Shown: one piece after another, positions 9,168 through 18,806 of the stretch
Layout of the letters: each line of letters begins with the position of its first letter
Position numbering within the stretch: position 1 is the stretch's first letter
NCBI GenBank assembly: GCA_017413025.1
Contig: JAFPVE010000007.1
Coordinates: forward strand, 1 to 32,271
Origin: Acetobacter sp.
Lineage (GTDB): Bacteria; Pseudomonadota; Alphaproteobacteria; Acetobacterales; Acetobacteraceae
Length of the DNA: 32,271 nt
Reading direction: 5' to 3'
The notes under the pieces: model-generated
The model's database searches: none
The model's input: only the letters and a program-made list of their open reading frames with translations
Told to the model about the DNA's origin: nothing
Program-made: the position numbers and the translations under genes

Positions 9168-9737
9168 ATGCTTGAGAATGATACCGCCGATCGTGTGTTA
9201 GCCAAAGAGCATCATGTTGGTAGCTTATGTCGTTTGAAGTTACCTCAAGATGTTGTGAGTTTTGCTACTTATGGAGGGCATCATCGGTGTTATCGTTATA
9301 CGCTTAAACGCGTTTGGGATTCTGCTCTTCCTATGGTAATGTGGGTGCTCATGAATCCTTCCGTTGCCACAGAAGAGTGGGATGATCGTACTGTCGCCAA
9401 GTGCCAGCGTTATACGCGGAAATGGGGGTATGGTGGTTTATTCGTAGGCAATACATTCGCCTATCGGTGTACAGACCAAAAACGTTTATTGGAAGTAGAA
9501 GACCCTATTGGTCCTGAAAATAATGCGGCTTTGTTGGATATGGCAAAACAAGCGCACTTAATTATAGCGGCTTATGGCTCACCCCATTATAAAACATTAT
9601 GGGCGCGTGGAACGGATGTGTTACATTTGTTACGAAGCCACGGCTTTGCAGTGCATGCCTTGAAATTGAGTAGTGCTGCGCGCCCTTGTCATCCGCTTTA
9701 TCTCTCATCAACGTTGTTACCATTTCCGTTAATATAA
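9168..9737 (+). CDS. DUF1643 domain protein
   Basis: A protein of 189 residues from ATG 9168. A GTG at 9129 in the same frame is rejected as the start because it lies inside the terminator hairpin. The core WVLMNPSVATEEWDDRTVAKC, followed by KWGYGGLFVGNTFAYR and DPIGPENNAALL, matches the DUF1643 family, small cytoplasmic proteins of unknown biochemical function found in many bacteria and phages. No catalytic residues are assigned for the family. The ribosome site before 9168 is weak (GTGAGAAAAAAAG). It is apparently a single-gene unit between the acs terminator and a 300-base gene-free stretch. Confidence 0.75.
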   Translation: MLENDTADRVLAKEHHVGSLCRLKLPQDVVSFATYGGHHRCYRYTLKRVWDSALPMVMWVLMNPSVATEEWDDRTVAKCQRYTRKWGYGGLFVGNTFAYRCTDQKRLLEVEDPIGPENNAALLDMAKQAHLIIAAYGSPHYKTLWARGTDVLHLLRSHGFAVHALKLSSAARPCHPLYLSSTLLPFPLI

Positions 9738-10041
9738 GTTATTGTTTGTGTTTCTAGAGGAAAAGCAATAAGAAGCGTAGCTGTTAGAGATATAGAGTAG
9801 ATATAGAGTTAAGATAAAAAACATGAGTTTTTATAGAGCTTAATAGTAGGTGCTTTTGCATAAAAACTACGGTTATGAAAGGAATTAAGGGGTAGGTATA
9901 TTTTTTCTTTAACAAAAAAATTATAAAAAAGGTGGCTTATAAAAGGGGTGTTTGCTTCTTGATGAGTTTTTTATGAGGTAAAATGCTATTATAGTATAAA
10001 TAAGGGGTTAAAAATAGAGAGTTTTGCATCTGTGAGGTGAT
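9738..10041. other. gene-free AT-rich stretch
   Basis: No credible ORF, tRNA or strong hairpin was seen in these 304 bases. The last 10 bases hold the ribosome site GAGGTG (10034-10039) of the next gene; a promoter for that gene probably lies here but none stands out. Confidence 0.5.
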
Positions 10042-10560
10042 ATGATGGCTTTTTTTTCTAAAAATGTTTTAGCTTTGGTTGGGAGTATTCCTTTCTGGAT
10101 TATGGGTATGACACAAGTGCATGCGGAGACGATGCAGGAGAGCAGTCTATCTACCCCGTCTCATGAGCAAGTAATGATTATGCGTCATGATACAGAGGCT
10201 ATTTTGCACTATAAACTTGCCCCAGATGTTCTTCCAAGATTAACAGCGACGTTACAGGCTATTCAGAAGGCAGGTATTCGTCCACCCGATCATTATGGTA
10301 TGTCACTTGATGAACAGATTCGGCTTGTCGAGAAAGTGAAAGGGTTAGATCGTATTTTACGTGCGCATGGCTTTACAGCAAGGGATTTTGTGACAAGCCT
10401 AACATGTGTAGGGATGACAGGGAGTATGATGAATGCGCTTGCTGATCAAAGAAATGATTCTATGAAGCCAGACCCAGAAAATGTTGCTCTTTTACGGAAT
10501 AATCCACAAGCGTTGCATGATCTTGATCAAGTTGTTCGTGCGGAAAAGACAATGAAATAA
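10042..10560 (+). CDS. small exported protein of unknown function
   Basis: A 172-residue protein whose first 30 residues form a signal peptide (hydrophobic NVLALVGSIPFWIMGM, probable cleavage after VHA). The mature part is helical and polar, with no recognised domain; a hydrophobic patch near DFVTSLTCVGMTGSMM contains its only cysteine. Two tandem ATGs (10042, 10045) are possible starts, and the GAGGTG site is better spaced for the second. It is separated from aspS, which runs toward it, by a shared terminator. It is probably periplasmic. I do not recognise the family; it may be lineage-specific. Confidence 0.65.
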   Translation: MMAFFSKNVLALVGSIPFWIMGMTQVHAETMQESSLSTPSHEQVMIMRHDTEAILHYKLAPDVLPRLTATLQAIQKAGIRPPDHYGMSLDEQIRLVEKVKGLDRILRAHGFTARDFVTSLTCVGMTGSMMNALADQRNDSMKPDPENVALLRNNPQALHDLDQVVRAEKTMK

Positions 10561-10593
10561 CAATGCCTTTCATAAGGTTTTTGGGTAAAACGT

Positions 10594-10625
10594 AAAGCCC
10601 GTTTTTCAAAAAAACAGGCTTTATT
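10594..10625. terminator. bidirectional terminator between exported-protein gene and aspS
   Basis: AAAGCC-C-GTTTTT pairs with AAAAAC-A-GGCTTT (10594-10622), with T-rich sequence on the right and A-rich sequence on the left. It can stop transcription from both convergent genes. Confidence 0.7.
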
Positions 10626-10638
10626 GTTTTTATGTTTG

Positions 10639-12438
10639 TTAAGTTTTAGGTGTCGTCTGTTTCGGTGAAGGTTTAGCCGTGATTGTGAGAGAAAGCTCCT
10701 TTAACCGTTCTGGCTCAATAGGGGCGGGAGCACCCATCATTAAATCTTCTCCCTGTTGGTTAAGTGGGAAAAGAATCACTTCGCGAATATTAGGCTCATT
10801 AGCGAGTAACATAACCATACGATCAACACCGGGGGCAGAACCACCATGCGGCGGTGCGCCGTAACGGAACGCATTAAGCATGCCGCCAAAACGGGCTTTA
10901 ACGTCATCTTCAGAATAGCCCGCGATTTCAAAGGCACGAATCATAACCTCGGGTAAATGGTTACGGATAGCACCTGAAGAAAGTTCAATCCCATTGCAAA
11001 CAAGATCATATTGATAAGCGAGAATATCAAGAGGGTCCTGTGTGTTGAGGGCTTCTAAGCCGCCTTGCGGCATTGAAAAAGGGTTATGCGAAAAATCAAT
11101 AAGCCCTGTTTCTTCGTTGCGTTCATACATGGGGAAGTCAGTCACCCAACAAAAACGGAAAGTGTCTTTTTCTATGAGATCTAACTCTTTCGCGATATGA
11201 GTAAGGGCAGTGCCAGAAAATTTAACAGCTTCAAGCCCTTTCCCAGCCGTAAAGAAAACAGCATCACCTTCTTGAAGTTCTAGGCGTTGACGGAGGGTTT
11301 CTGTTCTATCCGATTCAAGGTTTTTAGCGATCGGACCTTGTCCCCCTGTTTCTGTAAAAGTAATGTAACCAAGACCGCTCCCCCCGTTTTCACGTGCCCA
11401 TGCATTGAGTTTATCAAAGAAAGAGCGTGGGCGATTGCCAACGTCTGGTGCAGGAATAGCGCGAATTTCTCCGCCATCGGCGGCAATGCGTGCAAACAAT
11501 CCAAAACCAGAGCCTGAAAAAATATCGGTGACATCTGTAAGACGGAGTGGGTTGCGTAAATCAGGTTTATCAGATCCGTATTCTTTAAGTGCACGCGCAT
11601 AGGGAATCCGTTCAAAAGGCGCTTGACTCACTTCGCAGCCATGCCCGAACTCTGTAAAGACACCTGAGAGAACATTTTCCATAACAGCAAAAATTTCATC
11701 TTGTGTGGCAAAAGCCATTTCAAAATCAAGTTGGTAAAACTCTCCTGGAGAACGATCAGCGCGTGAGGCTTCATCACGGAAACAAGGGGCAATTTGAAAA
11801 TATCGATCAAAACCCGCGACCATAGCGAGCTGTTTGAACTGCTGGGGCGCTTGGGGTAAAGCGTAGAACTTGCCATGATGAAGACGTGAGGGCACAAGAA
11901 AATCACGCGCGCCTTCTGGGGAAGAGGCTGTAAGAATTGGGGTTTGAAGTTCGACAAAACCTAAATCAGTCATACGGCGGCGGAGGCTCGTGATAATAGA
12001 CGAACGAAGGAGAATATTACGGTGTACTTTTTCACGGCGCAGGTCGATATAGCGATAGCGTAGACGCAACTCGTCGGAGTAATGCTCATGCCCAGCGACT
12101 TGGAGAGGGAGCACATCAGCAGTGGATTGTACCTCAAGATTTTGCGCTACAAGCTCAATAGAGCCTGTTGGCAACTCTGGGTTACAAGTGCTTTCTTCGC
12201 GAAGAACAACTTCACCTGTTACGGTAATAACACTTTCAACGCGAAGAGTGTTGGCTTTGTTCATCAGGGGCGAGCTTGCAGGAATAACGACTTGGGTTAT
12301 ACCCGTTTCATCACGTAAATCTATAAATAAAAGACCACCGTGGTCTCTTTTACTATGAATCCAACCTGAAAGGCGTGCTGTAGTACCAGCATCAGTGGTG
12401 CGGAGCGCTGAACAATAATGAGTGCGATAAGGGTGCAT
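10639..12438 (-). CDS. aspS: aspartyl-tRNA synthetase, probably non-discriminating
   Basis: A 599-residue bacterial-type class II aspartyl-tRNA synthetase that charges tRNA-Asp. The N-terminal OB-fold anticodon domain (residues 1-110) contains [19 protein letters not shown]; class II motif 2 ([11 protein letters not shown]) and motif 3 ([15 protein letters not shown]) follow, with the bacterial insertion domain between them. H33 in RDHGG is the residue associated with non-discriminating enzymes, which also charge tRNA-Asn for later amidation by GatCAB; discriminating enzymes such as that of E. coli have leucine there. It is a lone minus-strand gene, divergent from rplY. The start ATG at 12438 has a modest AGGA site upstream. 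Confidence 0.97.
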   Translation of the reverse strand: MHPYRTHYCSALRTTDAGTTARLSGWIHSKRDHGGLLFIDLRDETGITQVVIPASSPLMNKANTLRVESVITVTGEVVLREESTCNPELPTGSIELVAQNLEVQSTADVLPLQVAGHEHYSDELRLRYRYIDLRREKVHRNILLRSSIITSLRRRMTDLGFVELQTPILTASSPEGARDFLVPSRLHHGKFYALPQAPQQFKQLAMVAGFDRYFQIAPCFRDEASRADRSPGEFYQLDFEMAFATQDEIFAVMENVLSGVFTEFGHGCEVSQAPFERIPYARALKEYGSDKPDLRNPLRLTDVTDIFSGSGFGLFARIAADGGEIRAIPAPDVGNRPRSFFDKLNAWARENGGSGLGYITFTETGGQGPIAKNLESDRTETLRQRLELQEGDAVFFTAGKGLEAVKFSGTALTHIAKELDLIEKDTFRFCWVTDFPMYERNEETGLIDFSHNPFSMPQGGLEALNTQDPLDILAYQYDLVCNGIELSSGAIRNHLPEVMIRAFEIAGYSEDDVKARFGGMLNAFRYGAPPHGGSAPGVDRMVMLLANEPNIREVILFPLNQQGEDLMMGAPAPIEPERLKELSLTITAKPSPKQTTPKT

Positions 12439-12630
12439 AGCAAATCCTGAAATCTCAAGTAATCATAAAGGTGTGATAAAACAATATGAAACTCTTTATA
12501 ACACACTGTTCAAAGAAACAGAGCACAGGAAATCACATGAAAAGTCAAAAAGGCTTAAATTTCGTATCTTAAAACCTTCTACGAAGTCATTTCTTCGAAT
12601 TTTCTTGTCCAATTCTGTTTTTTATAGCAT

Positions 12631-12649
12631 GGTATAACTGAGGTATAAC
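12631..12649 (+). repeat. GGTATAAC direct repeats upstream of rplY
   Basis: GGTATAAC occurs at 12631-12638 and again at 12642-12649, one helical turn apart (11 bases). They could be overlapping -10 elements or an operator; neither has a good -35 partner. Confidence 0.35.
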
Positions 12650-12654
12650 CTTAT

Positions 12655-12685
12655 GGCGTGAGACACCCCTGGAGGTCTGAACGCC
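12655..12685 (+). promoter_or_regulatory. possible leader hairpin of rplY mRNA
   Basis: GGCGT (12655-12659) pairs with ACGCC (12681-12685), and AGAC (12661-12664) with GTCT (12675-12678), giving a bulged stem-loop about 30 bases before the GTG start. Ribosomal protein genes are often controlled by such leaders, but this one is an inference from base pairing only. Confidence 0.4.
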
Positions 12686-12715
12686 GTTTATCATTTTATT
12701 GTTAGGAGATTTGTT

Positions 12716-13318
12716 GTGTCAAAAAATACATCTATTAAGGCATCGGCGCGGGCGAAGGCTGGTAAGGGGGCAGCGCGTGCGACGAGGCGTGCGGGTTTAG
12801 TCCCGGGTGTTGTTTACGGCGGTAAGCAAGAGCCTACTCTCATTGCTATTGACCCGCGTATTATTATTAAAGGGTTGCAAACTTCTGGTTGGCGTTCCCA
12901 TGTTTATGAAATTGATATAGAGGGGAAAATAGAGCGCGCGCTTATTCGCGATGTGCAACTACACCCTGTGAAAGATACACCGCTTCATGTTGATTTTATG
13001 CGTCTTGCGGCAGGGACACGTGTTCACGTTGAAGTGTCTGTTCACTTTACAGGGGAAGATAAAGCCCCAGGCATTAAACGCGGCGGTGTTTTGAATATTG
13101 TGCGCCATACCATTGATGTGGAAGTGTCTGCGGATCAAATTCCAGAGTTCTTTACAGTGGATTTAAGTGGGTTAGATATTCACGATAACGTGCGGTGGGA
13201 AGATGTCCGCGGCACGGAAGGGGCAACACCGATTAGCCATGAAGCGAATTTCGTTGTGGCAAGCATCGCACCGCCCACCGTAGAGGCAGAAGAACCAGCA
13301 GAAACAGCGGAAGCCTAG
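12716..13318 (+). CDS. rplY: 50S ribosomal protein bL25 (CTC form)
   Basis: A 200-residue protein of the long, two-domain L25/CTC form that binds 5S rRNA on the large ribosomal subunit. The N-terminal L25 domain (residues 1-95) includes [13 protein letters not shown] and [12 protein letters not shown]; a beta-rich C-terminal domain follows, ending in an acidic tail. The GTG start has the site TTAGGAGA at 12702-12709. It is followed by its own terminator and then by pth and ychF, the usual alphaproteobacterial order. A candidate RNA leader precedes it. Confidence 0.95.
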   Translation: MSKNTSIKASARAKAGKGAARATRRAGLVPGVVYGGKQEPTLIAIDPRIIIKGLQTSGWRSHVYEIDIEGKIERALIRDVQLHPVKDTPLHVDFMRLAAGTRVHVEVSVHFTGEDKAPGIKRGGVLNIVRHTIDVEVSADQIPEFFTVDLSGLDIHDNVRWEDVRGTEGATPISHEANFVVASIAPPTVEAEEPAETAEA

Positions 13319-13330
13319 TTTTGTTTTGTG

Positions 13331-13370
13331 TCAAAGTGGGGGGTGAGAATACCGCCCCCGCTTTGATTTT
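13331..13370 (+). terminator. terminator after rplY
   Basis: TCAAAGTGGGGG and CCCCCGCTTTGA (13331-13366) form a long GC-rich stem with one G-U pair, followed by TTTTG. It separates rplY from pth. Confidence 0.75.
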
Positions 13371-13403
13371 GTTTCAAAAACAAAAACGGAGTAAAACAGC
13401 GTT

Positions 13404-13988
13404 ATGTTGCTTTGGGTTGGGCTTGGAAATCCTGAACCTTCTATGCAGCGCAATAGGCATAATATTGGTTTTATGGCGCTAGAGACGCTGGTTTTACACT
13501 ATGGTTTTTCATCGTGGCGCAGCCGTTTTCGGGGAAAAATAGCCGAGGGGCGCATAGGAAACCAAAAAATTCTGGCATTATTGCCGATGACATATATGAA
13601 TCGTTCGGGCGAAAGTGTGCAAGAGGCGATAGCTTTTTACAAAATTCCGCTGCAGAACATTACAGTATTTCATGATGATTTAGATCTTTTGCCCGGGCGT
13701 TTGCGTGTTAAACACGGGGGCGGTGCCGCAGGGCATAATGGATTACGCTCTTTAGATCACTGTTTGGGAACACCCGCCTATCAAAGGGTACGTCTTGGCA
13801 TAGGGCACCCCGGGCAAAAAGAGCGCGTTTGTGGTTGGGTTTTAGGAAATTTTACAAAAACAGAATGTGAAGAACAGCTTACCCCTCTTTTAGAACGTCT
13901 TGTTGAGGCAGCACCTCTTTTAGCCGAGGGGCAAAGCGATCGATTTATGACACGAGTAGCATTGGTGGAGAAGAAAAATGGGATTTAA
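13404..13988 (+). CDS. pth: peptidyl-tRNA hydrolase
   Basis: A 194-residue Pth family enzyme that releases peptides from peptidyl-tRNA dropped by ribosomes. The family residues N10 (GLGNP) and catalytic H19 (NRHNIGF) are visible, as are the catalytic aspartate in FHDDLDLLPG and the GGGAAGHNGLRS loop. The ATG at 13404 gives a normal length. The last 11 bases overlap the start of ychF, so the two are translated as a coupled pair. Confidence 0.96.
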   Translation: MLLWVGLGNPEPSMQRNRHNIGFMALETLVLHYGFSSWRSRFRGKIAEGRIGNQKILALLPMTYMNRSGESVQEAIAFYKIPLQNITVFHDDLDLLPGRLRVKHGGGAAGHNGLRSLDHCLGTPAYQRVRLGIGHPGQKERVCGWVLGNFTKTECEEQLTPLLERLVEAAPLLAEGQSDRFMTRVALVEKKNGI

Positions 13989-15072
13989 TTGTGGTATTGT
14001 GGGCTTGCCCAATGTGGGAAAATCAACCCTCTTTAATGCGTTGACAGCAACAGCGAGTGCACAGGCAGCCAATTATCCCTTTTGCACTATTGAACCGAAT
14101 ATAGGACGTGTTGCTGTACCCGATAAACGTTTAGACGCTCTTGTTGCCATAGGAAAATCTCAACGTAAAGTGCCAACAAGTTTAGAATTTGTGGATATTG
14201 CCGGGCTGGTGCGTGGGGCTTCTAAAGGTGAGGGGTTGGGGAACCAATTTTTAGCCAATATCCGCGAAGTTGATGCCATTATCCACGTCTTACGCTGTTT
14301 TGAAGACGACGACATTACCCATGTTGAAGGGGCGATTGACCCCGTGCGTGATGCCGAAATCATTGAAACCGAGCTCATGCTCGCTGATCTTGAATCTTTA
14401 GAGAAGCGTTTGCCCAATATTCAAAAACGAGCAAAAAACCGCGATTCCGAAGCCCTCACACAAATCGCGGTTATAGAGCCTTTAATCGCCGCCTTAAAAG
14501 AGGGGAAACCTGTGCGTAAAGCCACACCAAAAGGGCAGGAGGAGGTTGTTCGTAAGTTGCAATTATTAACGAGTAAGCCTGTTTTATATGTATGCAACGT
14601 AGACGAAGAATCAGCCGCAGAAGGCAATGCGTTTTCACAAAAAGTGCAAGCCCATGCCGAAGCTGAAGGGGCAGCTGTGGTTGTGGTTTCTGCCGCAATT
14701 GAAGCGGAAGTAAGCCAACTTCCGCAGGAAGATCAAAAAGAGTTTTTAGCCGGTTTGGGGCTTCACGATAGCGGGCTTGATCGGGTTATTGCGGCGGGGT
14801 ACCGCTTATTAGGGTTAAACACCTATTTTACGGTAGGTCCTAAAGAGGCACGGGCTTGGACTATTCTTACAGGCACAAAAGCCCCGCAAGCGGCAGCCGT
14901 GATTCACAATGATTTTGAACGCGGTTTTATTGCGTGCGAAACCATTGCTTTTGAGGATTACATTCAATACGGAGGTGAATCTGGTGCACGGGAGGCAGGG
15001 CGTTTGCGTGTTGAAGGGCGCGATTATCTTATACAAGATGGTGATATTTTGCTTTTCCGCTTTAATGTGTAA
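13978..15072 (+). CDS. ychF: ribosome-associated ATPase YchF (OLA1 family)
   Basis: A 364-residue Obg-like P-loop protein. The G1 loop GLPNVGKST is at residues 9-17 and the G3-like DIAGLVRGA follows near 70. The G4 position reads NVDE instead of NKxD, which is why this family prefers ATP to GTP. The C-terminal TGS domain is present (about 280-364, with [12 protein letters not shown]). It binds ribosomes and is linked to stress and translation control in other bacteria. It overlaps pth by 11 bases. Confidence 0.96.
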   Translation: MGFNCGIVGLPNVGKSTLFNALTATASAQAANYPFCTIEPNIGRVAVPDKRLDALVAIGKSQRKVPTSLEFVDIAGLVRGASKGEGLGNQFLANIREVDAIIHVLRCFEDDDITHVEGAIDPVRDAEIIETELMLADLESLEKRLPNIQKRAKNRDSEALTQIAVIEPLIAALKEGKPVRKATPKGQEEVVRKLQLLTSKPVLYVCNVDEESAAEGNAFSQKVQAHAEAEGAAVVVVSAAIEAEVSQLPQEDQKEFLAGLGLHDSGLDRVIAAGYRLLGLNTYFTVGPKEARAWTILTGTKAPQAAAVIHNDFERGFIACETIAFEDYIQYGGESGAREAGRLRVEGRDYLIQDGDILLFRFNV

Positions 15073-15116
15073 AAAACTTTAAAAACCTTCAAATAAAAGG
15101 AAAAAGAGAAAACGTT

Positions 15117-16775
15117 ATGGCTTATGAAAAATCTAAAGATTCTTTAATTGATGAAATCAACAAACGGGTTGAGGATAAGATTCTTGAAAAAACGAACGCT
15201 GATTTATTGATAAAACTCATCAAAAAAGCTGACTCTCTTGATGAAGCCATTAGCATTGCCGCTTTAGGAACAACTTATAAAAGAACAGGGTTTCACTTCG
15301 ATAAGCGTTTGGAAAAATTAAAATTAGGGGCTATACGCTACTTCAAAAGAAATGAAACGTTTTCTTTTGTTGATAGTACACACAACACAACAGATCCGCT
15401 CGCGCATAAACTGATTATCGGCGACAATTACCAAGCTCTGCAAAACCTCCTGATTCAGTATAGAAATCAAGTCAACGTTATCTACATTGATCCGCCCTAT
15501 GGCAAAGATAGTATGGGGAAATTTGCCAAAACAAACTACAACAACGCGATTACAAGAGATAACTTGCTTTCCATGCTTTACCCGAGGCTTGTTTTAGCAC
15601 GTCAGCTCCTTTCTGATGACGGTGTTATTTTTTGTAGTATTGACGACCGAAACCAAGCCCATGTGAAATTACTGTTTGACGAAATTTTTGGGGAGGAGAA
15701 TTTTGTAGCGTGTTTAGTCTGGGCTAATAAAGAAGGCGGTGGAAAAAGCGATAGTAAACATTTTAGACAAAAACACGAATACATTTTAGTTTTTGGAAAA
15801 AATAAAGAAATATTAGAAATTTACGGGCAAGATGTTGAGGATATTGAAAGGTATAAGTATAGCGACAAATACGAAAATACAAGGGGAAAGTATCAATTAG
15901 TAAAATTAGATTCCGGGAGTTTAGGTTGGATAAAGTCGTTGGATTATCCCATTGAATTGGAGGGGAAAACTTTTTACGCAGGGGGAAGTTATGAGAAGTG
16001 GCTGGATAGACAAAAAGGTGGCGCAAGTATCAAAGATTGGGGATGGAGATGGAGATGGAGTAAAGAAAAATTAGAGTGGGGAATTAAAAATGATTTTATA
16101 GAAATTAGGCAAAATCGTGAAGGAATATGGAATATTTATACAAAACAGTATTTAAATTGCGATAATGAGGGGAATATAAAACAACGACTATTAAAACCTA
16201 TAGCACTCATAGAGAAATATTCCAATACGCAATCAAATAGGCATCTTAAAGAATTAGAGCTTAATTTCTCATATTCGAAACCCGTAGATTTGATAAAGGA
16301 ATTTTTGAGTTTTTGTAGTAATAAAAATGATATTATCCTAGACTTTTTCGCAGGTTCTGGCACGACAGGCGAAGCTGTTCTTAAACTTAACAGAGAGGAC
16401 GGGGGGAATAGAAAATTTATTCTTTGTCAAAATAATGACGAGACAGCCACAACGCCCAAGGGGATTGCGTATGACGTCACGGCAAAACGCTTAAAACGTG
16501 TGATGACCGGCGAATGCTATGACGGCACCAAACCCGAAGCATGGTTAAAGAAACACGAGCCTTATGGTGGGGCTCTTGAGGTTTATGAAATCGGTGAGGT
16601 GTCTAGTTTTGAAGCTACGGAGGGGAAAACGCCTTTTGAAGTGATTGATGAAACGCTTTACGGCAAAGAAAAATTTGAAACCATCAAAGAAAAAATTGAG
16701 TGGGTTTGTACGAATTTCGAAAAAACGCAAAAATATTTAGAGGAATCCGATCATAATCAAGGGCGTGAGGATTAA
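15117..16775 (+). CDS. mod: Type III restriction-modification DNA methyltransferase (Mod)
   Basis: A 552-residue N6-adenine methyltransferase of the beta class: catalytic DPPY at residues 125-128 comes before the AdoMet-binding FAGSG at 411-415. The region between, about 200-380, is the target-recognition domain and includes an aromatic run GWRWRW encoded by a triple GATGGA hexamer. Length and layout fit the Mod subunit, which alone methylates one strand of an asymmetric site and with Res forms the nuclease. A typical AAGGA site precedes the ATG. The res gene begins three bases after the stop. The DNA looks more AT-rich than the upstream housekeeping genes, consistent with transfer. The recognition sequence cannot be predicted here. 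Confidence 0.92.
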   Translation: MAYEKSKDSLIDEINKRVEDKILEKTNADLLIKLIKKADSLDEAISIAALGTTYKRTGFHFDKRLEKLKLGAIRYFKRNETFSFVDSTHNTTDPLAHKLIIGDNYQALQNLLIQYRNQVNVIYIDPPYGKDSMGKFAKTNYNNAITRDNLLSMLYPRLVLARQLLSDDGVIFCSIDDRNQAHVKLLFDEIFGEENFVACLVWANKEGGGKSDSKHFRQKHEYILVFGKNKEILEIYGQDVEDIERYKYSDKYENTRGKYQLVKLDSGSLGWIKSLDYPIELEGKTFYAGGSYEKWLDRQKGGASIKDWGWRWRWSKEKLEWGIKNDFIEIRQNREGIWNIYTKQYLNCDNEGNIKQRLLKPIALIEKYSNTQSNRHLKELELNFSYSKPVDLIKEFLSFCSNKNDIILDFFAGSGTTGEAVLKLNREDGGNRKFILCQNNDETATTPKGIAYDVTAKRLKRVMTGECYDGTKPEAWLKKHEPYGGALEVYEIGEVSSFEATEGKTPFEVIDETLYGKEKFETIKEKIEWVCTNFEKTQKYLEESDHNQGRED

Positions 16776-16778
16776 CCT

Positions 16779-18806
16779 ATGTTACAAGACATCAAAGATC
16801 TTCAACAGGAAGCGGTAACAAAATTAGTCAATGTTTTATCCGACACTCCTAAAAAAGAAGTGACGTTCAAAGCCCCAACAGGCAGCGGTAAAACCTATAT
16901 GATGGCAGATTTTATGAACCGTATACTTGCAGAGGATCAAAATTGTCTTTTTATTGTTTCAACCTTATCAAAAAGTAATCTTGCTGAACAAAATTTTGAT
17001 AAATTTAAAGATTATGCCGAAAAGGGAACGTTTCCTTATCTCAAGCCTTTTTTAATCAAATCTGAGGGGAGTGAAGAAGAAAGGCTCTATATTCCGACCA
17101 CGTATAATGTGTACGTTTTGCCGAGGGATTTATACAAAGACAAAAGCAAATTAAAAAAAGAAGGTACCTTTTTGAATTTTCTCAGAACCATGAGAGGGGA
17201 TCTTTTTGAAAATCAACACAGTAAGAAAATATATTTAATCAAAGATGAGTGCCATATTGCAACAAGCAACCTTGATGACTTAAAAGAAAAAGGTTTTTTT
17301 GATCAAGTCATCAATTTTTCTGCAACCCCAAAACTCTCAAGAAAACAAAATCCCGATGTGGAAATAACCAATACAGAGGCACAAAATGTTAAACTTATCA
17401 AGAAAATTGAAAGAGGAAATGAGAGTGACAGCCTAGAAGTGGCGTTAAAAAAATTTGAAGAAGTTAAAGCCGCTTATGCCAATGATTTAGAAGTTTATCC
17501 CTGTTTGATTATTCAGATCTCAAACAAAGAGAAAGCTGAAGAGGAGCTTAAAAAAGAGATTTATCCGGCTTTAGAAAAGCACAACCTCAAATGGGTGTAT
17601 ATTACAGGCGAAGATAAAACATGTGACACAAATGACGATGGTTTAAGAAAATTACCCGTTTCAAAGTGGAAAGACTACATGAAGAGCAAAACCTCTTCCA
17701 TTGCGGTCATTATTTTTAAAATGGTTATTGCAGAAGGGTGGGATATACCCCGTGCCTGTATGCTTTACCAAATAAGAGATTCACAAAGCAAACAACTTGA
17801 TGAGCAGGTGATGGGTAGGGTCAGGAGAAACCCGCGTTTATTAGATTTTGAAACGCTTTCGGAAGAAGCAAAAAAGCTCGCCTGTACCGCCTGGATTTGG
17901 GGCATAATACCCCCGGAGGAAAGCAGAGCTAAACATGTTCACCTTGTGAAAAATGTTCAATATACAATACGTGAGGAAATACGTGTTACCCCAACAAAAC
18001 TTAAAGATATCAATGCCTCAAAAAGTTTTGACGTTGACAAATATATTGAAAATTTAGAACGTAAAGAGAGAAGCATCAGCCCTCCTAGTATTTTTGAGAT
18101 GTATAAAAACTTAATGCGGCAGAATAATGATATTCAAGAAATGTGTTATCAATACGCCGATAGTTTTGATAAATGGAGAATTTTTACTGAAAATCTTTCA
18201 GAAATTAAAGTGTCTTATGATGCCGCTATGGGGAATTATGAAAAGAATATGGTTGCTGATCCCCCTGTTTCTTTTCCGCTTGAAAGCTATTACGACGAAA
18301 GCGAACAGACACTGACATTAGAGGATTGGGTTTGGTGTAGAGAAAACGCAAACGATTTTTCTTTTGATAGCGAAGCAGAGAAAAAATGGGCAGAACTATT
18401 GAAAGATATTCGTCGTGACTCTATCGGTGAAATAACACAGGAGAATAAAAGTAAGTTTTTGTGGGGGAAAAACTATCCTTTTAATTCTGAAATAAAATAT
18501 GAATATTATTCAAATGGTATTCATTGCTCTTATCCTGATTTTATTATGAAAGATAAGAGCGGTAAAATTCATATTTTTGAAGTCAAAAGTGTTAATAAAT
18601 CTTCTACAAAAAATATAGATGACAAAGAGTATAAAAATAAAATCAGAGCTTTAGAAAAATGTTATCAAGCAAGTTCTAAGAAAACAGACCATATTTTCTA
18701 TTTGCCTATTCTTGACGGGTCAAAATGGAAAATTCACAAATTTGAAAATGGCGATAAAGAAACGATTGATGAAAATCAGTTCAAAAACTCTTTGAGAAAT
18801 CTTTAA
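16779..18806 (+). CDS. res: Type III restriction enzyme (Res), compact form
   Basis: A 675-residue superfamily 2 helicase fused to a nuclease. Walker A APTGSGKT is at residues 32-39, DECH at 156-159, SATP at 181-184 and the arginine-finger motif QVMGRVRR at 343-350. A C-terminal PD-(D/E)xK nuclease core follows, with P586-D587 and E601-V-K603. Together with Mod it should translocate or diffuse on DNA and cut at a distance from paired unmethylated sites. It is shorter than the well-studied Res subunits, which are usually more than 900 residues, but all key motifs are present, so it looks intact rather than truncated. It is coupled to mod, with a three-base gap. An unusual subtype is possible. 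Confidence 0.88.
   Translation: MLQDIKDLQQEAVTKLVNVLSDTPKKEVTFKAPTGSGKTYMMADFMNRILAEDQNCLFIVSTLSKSNLAEQNFDKFKDYAEKGTFPYLKPFLIKSEGSEEERLYIPTTYNVYVLPRDLYKDKSKLKKEGTFLNFLRTMRGDLFENQHSKKIYLIKDECHIATSNLDDLKEKGFFDQVINFSATPKLSRKQNPDVEITNTEAQNVKLIKKIERGNESDSLEVALKKFEEVKAAYANDLEVYPCLIIQISNKEKAEEELKKEIYPALEKHNLKWVYITGEDKTCDTNDDGLRKLPVSKWKDYMKSKTSSIAVIIFKMVIAEGWDIPRACMLYQIRDSQSKQLDEQVMGRVRRNPRLLDFETLSEEAKKLACTAWIWGIIPPEESRAKHVHLVKNVQYTIREEIRVTPTKLKDINASKSFDVDKYIENLERKERSISPPSIFEMYKNLMRQNNDIQEMCYQYADSFDKWRIFTENLSEIKVSYDAAMGNYEKNMVADPPVSFPLESYYDESEQTLTLEDWVWCRENANDFSFDSEAEKKWAELLKDIRRDSIGEITQENKSKFLWGKNYPFNSEIKYEYYSNGIHCSYPDFIMKDKSGKIHIFEVKSVNKSSTKNIDDKEYKNKIRALEKCYQASSKKTDHIFYLPILDGSKWKIHKFENGDKETIDENQFKNSLRNL

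Noticed and set aside
16040-16057. Triple GATGGA in mod as a phase-variation tract
   Set aside because: The unit is six bases, so changes in number keep the frame; only the aromatic run in the recognition domain would alter.
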